From assembly GCA_049303335.1 (NCBI GenBank), contig JBAQNA010000014.1, positions 1 through 13,804 on the forward strand: a DNA stretch of 13,804 bases, given 5' to 3'. Shown piece after piece: positions 12,467 through 13,804 of this stretch (within the stretch, counting starts at the first letter, position 1; every line of letters begins with the position of its first letter). Below the pieces are notes generated by a model. That model saw nothing but the letters and a program-made list of their open reading frames with translations, did not search any database and was not told the origin of the DNA. This stretch comes from DAIDAN01 sp049303335. Its GTDB lineage: Archaea > Aenigmatarchaeota > Aenigmatarchaeia > Aenigmatarchaeales > DAIDAN01. A program made the position numbers and the translations under genes.

Positions 12467-13034
12467 ACTCCAGCACTTCGGTCTTCCTTATCTCGAAAAT
12501 CCTGATCGGGTAGATCTTGGTTATCTCGTTTCTTATAGAGTTCTGGACTTTTCCGGAAATGACATCCTGCACGAACTTTTCTATGGTCGGCTTTTCCGCG
12601 GAAAGCATGTCGCTTATCATTTTCCTTATTTTCGTGTCTATGTTGCTGTGCGTCTGGCGGTTGCTTATGGCTATCGTCTTTACCCGCATTTTTCCGTCGG
12701 CCAAATCGAGGATGTCGCTTGTCTCAACAACACCCGTCCGCTTTTGCACGATTCTCGAGATGAAGTCGCGCGTGCATTCCTGCCCGAAGAACTTCGTGTA
12801 GGCGTTCGAGCCATTCACGCTGTCAACCTTGAAGTAAAGTTTCACATGAAACTTGCTCGTGTCGTTCGTGAGTTCGAAAAGGTTCGACTCAACGACCCTC
12901 CCCTTGAGCATTCCCGCGTCTATCGCAGGAGTGTCGCCTATCACGCCTTCTCCGAGGAACTTCGGCGCGTGTATGTGGTACCACTCCTTTCCCTTGAACT
13001 TTTCCTTTACTTTAATCGGCCTTTTTGGCGCCAT
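12465..13034 (-). CDS. rps3ae: Small-subunit ribosomal protein S3Ae (eS1)
   Basis: S3Ae is an archaeal and eukaryotic 30S/40S platform protein near the mRNA exit. The 189-aa product opens with basic MAPKRPIKVKEKFKGKEWYH, then APKFLGEGVIGDTPA (about 24-38) and GRVVESNLFELTND. It continues with the LTRKIVQKRTGV-like segment FISRIVQKRTGVVET and the C-terminal KIYPIRIFEIRKTEVL, all characteristic of the family. ATG 13034 is chosen because GTGAT (from 13043) lies 4 nt upstream; that GTG is part of the ribosome-binding site. Length is typical. Confidence 0.93.
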   Translation of the reverse strand: MAPKRPIKVKEKFKGKEWYHIHAPKFLGEGVIGDTPAIDAGMLKGRVVESNLFELTNDTSKFHVKLYFKVDSVNGSNAYTKFFGQECTRDFISRIVQKRTGVVETSDILDLADGKMRVKTIAISNRQTHSNIDTKIRKMISDMLSAEKPTIEKFVQDVISGKVQNSIRNEITKIYPIRIFEIRKTEVLE

Positions 13035-13080
13035 AATTATCACATCATTATTTTTCAGTAAATCTTATCAGAAAGTAAAA

Positions 13081-13089
13081 CATATAAAG
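13081..13089 (-). promoter_or_regulatory. TATA-like box for rps3ae
   Basis: On the minus strand this reads CTTTATATG. It predicts transcription from about 13058 and a 24-nt leader containing the GTGAT site before ATG 13034. Confidence 0.5.
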
Positions 13090-13109
13090 GTTTGGAGAAC
13101 CCGAATTAG

Positions 13110-13694
13110 TCAACATTCAACAGGAAGTTTAATTATTTTCTTTCGGTTAAGCAGTTCAATTTCTGGAGATATCATAATACTTTCAGGATTTATACCAATT
13201 AATGCCTTTCTCACGGCTGACAGGAATTCTTTGTTTAGCTCTGCTTCATACCCCATATCAACTCTTACCACATCACGTGAAGTCATCCATTTTGCGCCAA
13301 TCCTGCCATTGACATCTTTGCCATTATGTTTTCCAGAAAATTCCATCGCCCCTGTTGTAACATATTTCCCTCCGCCACCGCAGCTGCAAAAGCTTTCACA
13401 TAATTCCAAATTTTTTTCTGAATCTGTCATTTCCATGCAACTACCATCTAGAACATTCTTTAAAGCAGCAAGATAAATTCTCGGGTTTGCGTTTAAAGAC
13501 GGGGTTACTTCCATAAGAAAACTCATATATTTTTTTCCATATTCTTCCAGAAGTTTCTCTGTTATTTTCAGGTTATATCGATCGCCATACTTACCATCAT
13601 TAAATCCTGATTTCTCTCTGACGCTATAAACGTCGCCTTTGCGAACAAGAACCTGAGATTCATCAACAAATTTTTCATCTTTTTCTTCTTTCAT
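13110..13694 (-). CDS. 194-aa AT-rich orphan with a Cys/Gly cluster
   Basis: ATG 13694 (MKEEKDEKFV) is preferred. The frame also has an ATG at 13727, but that codon lies inside the TATA-like box, upstream of the predicted transcription start. The 194-aa product has C86, then C99-x3-C103-x-C105 followed by GGGGK (106-110), which could bind a metal or iron-sulfur cluster, and a final C194. The rest is mixed helix and strand with no membrane segment. No family is recognised, and the metal-binding idea is inference. It is strongly AT-rich beside rps3ae, and lies between rps3ae and the unidentified gene at the window edge. Confidence 0.6.
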   Translation of the reverse strand: MKEEKDEKFVDESQVLVRKGDVYSVREKSGFNDGKYGDRYNLKITEKLLEEYGKKYMSFLMEVTPSLNANPRIYLAALKNVLDGSCMEMTDSEKNLELCESFCSCGGGGKYVTTGAMEFSGKHNGKDVNGRIGAKWMTSRDVVRVDMGYEAELNKEFLSAVRKALIGINPESIMISPEIELLNRKKIIKLPVEC

Positions 13695-13716
13695 TAACTC
13701 ACTATAACATCTTGGT

Positions 13717-13735
13717 AGAAAAAGCATTTAAGCTT
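13717..13735 (-). promoter_or_regulatory. Promoter block identical to 12448-12466
   Basis: The minus-strand TATA-like GCTTAAATGC (13724-13733) overlaps the TAA stop (13728-13730) of the upstream gene and is centred about 35 nt before ATG 13694. Confidence 0.5.
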
Positions 13736-13804
13736 TCTTTTCATTTTCCAACTGTCTGCAGCACGCGTCGATAAATTTTTCCTCCGAGCCGAAGGGTATA
13801 GTGC
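13728..13804 (-). CDS. C-terminal end of an unidentified gene (partial)
   Basis: The minus-strand frame enters from the right edge and ends at TAA 13728-13730, giving 24 residues: TIPFGSEEKFIDACCRQLEN and then EKKA. The charged helical end, GC-rich codons and stop placed on the next promoter suggest a real core gene. A position next to rps3ae could fit one of the small conserved genes seen there in archaea, but 24 residues are not enough to name it. Confidence 0.45.
   Translation of the reverse strand, partial: TIPFGSEEKFIDACCRQLENEKKA

Noticed and set aside
12853..13476. 207-codon plus-strand open frame across the rps3ae promoter
   Set aside because: It would cross the rps3ae 5' end, its TATA box and the next gene, and has no recognisable content.

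Overview
The window is archaeal. It carries a TATA-binding protein, Spt5 (archaeal NusG), an SecE/Sec61-gamma-type translocase subunit, ribosomal proteins L11 and S3Ae, two diphthamide-synthesis enzymes, and the archaeal-type FAICAR synthetase PurP. TATA-like elements centred on TTTAAA, TTAAAT or TTATAT sit about 25-50 nt upstream of most starts. Several genes also have a Shine-Dalgarno of the GGTGAT or GGAGG type. The lineage cannot be fixed from sequence reading alone; a DPANN or euryarchaeal genome with compact gene spacing fits.

Layout. Positions 1-123 hold the C-terminus of a transposase (end of an IS element). Next to it is an AT-rich Cas4/Dna2-like PD-(D/E)XK nuclease that seems to have lost its 5' end (224-853) and runs into dph2 (786-1685). 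A small four-helix membrane protein converges on dph2 from the other strand. Then follow secE, spt5, an AT-rich orphan gene and rpl11. From 3938 to 9202 lies a purine block on the plus strand, purK-purE-purB-purP-purC, which covers the contiguous steps from AIR to FAICAR. After a 57-codon small gene and a membrane-anchored coiled-coil protein, the minus strand carries dph6 followed by an orphan. An AT-rich orphan and tbp are divergently transcribed from 11501 and 11627. The right end is all minus strand: a 78-aa orphan, rps3ae, a 194-aa Cys-containing orphan, and the last 24 codons of an unidentified gene.

A two-class pattern runs through the window. Recognisable housekeeping genes are relatively GC-rich and use codons such as GCG, CTC and AGG. 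Most genes that match no family I know (2943, 9245, 10062, 11097, 12191, 13110), and the nuclease at 224, are clearly AT-rich. They sit singly between core genes, often with their own TATA box directly on the preceding gene's stop codon. No tRNA, rRNA or CRISPR array was found. I see no clearly new defence or metabolic system. The best leads are the IS-bounded nuclease remnant, the single-gene orphan insertions with matching promoters, the compact tbp divergent promoter, and a PurP2-like enzyme as the only PurP in an otherwise complete block.
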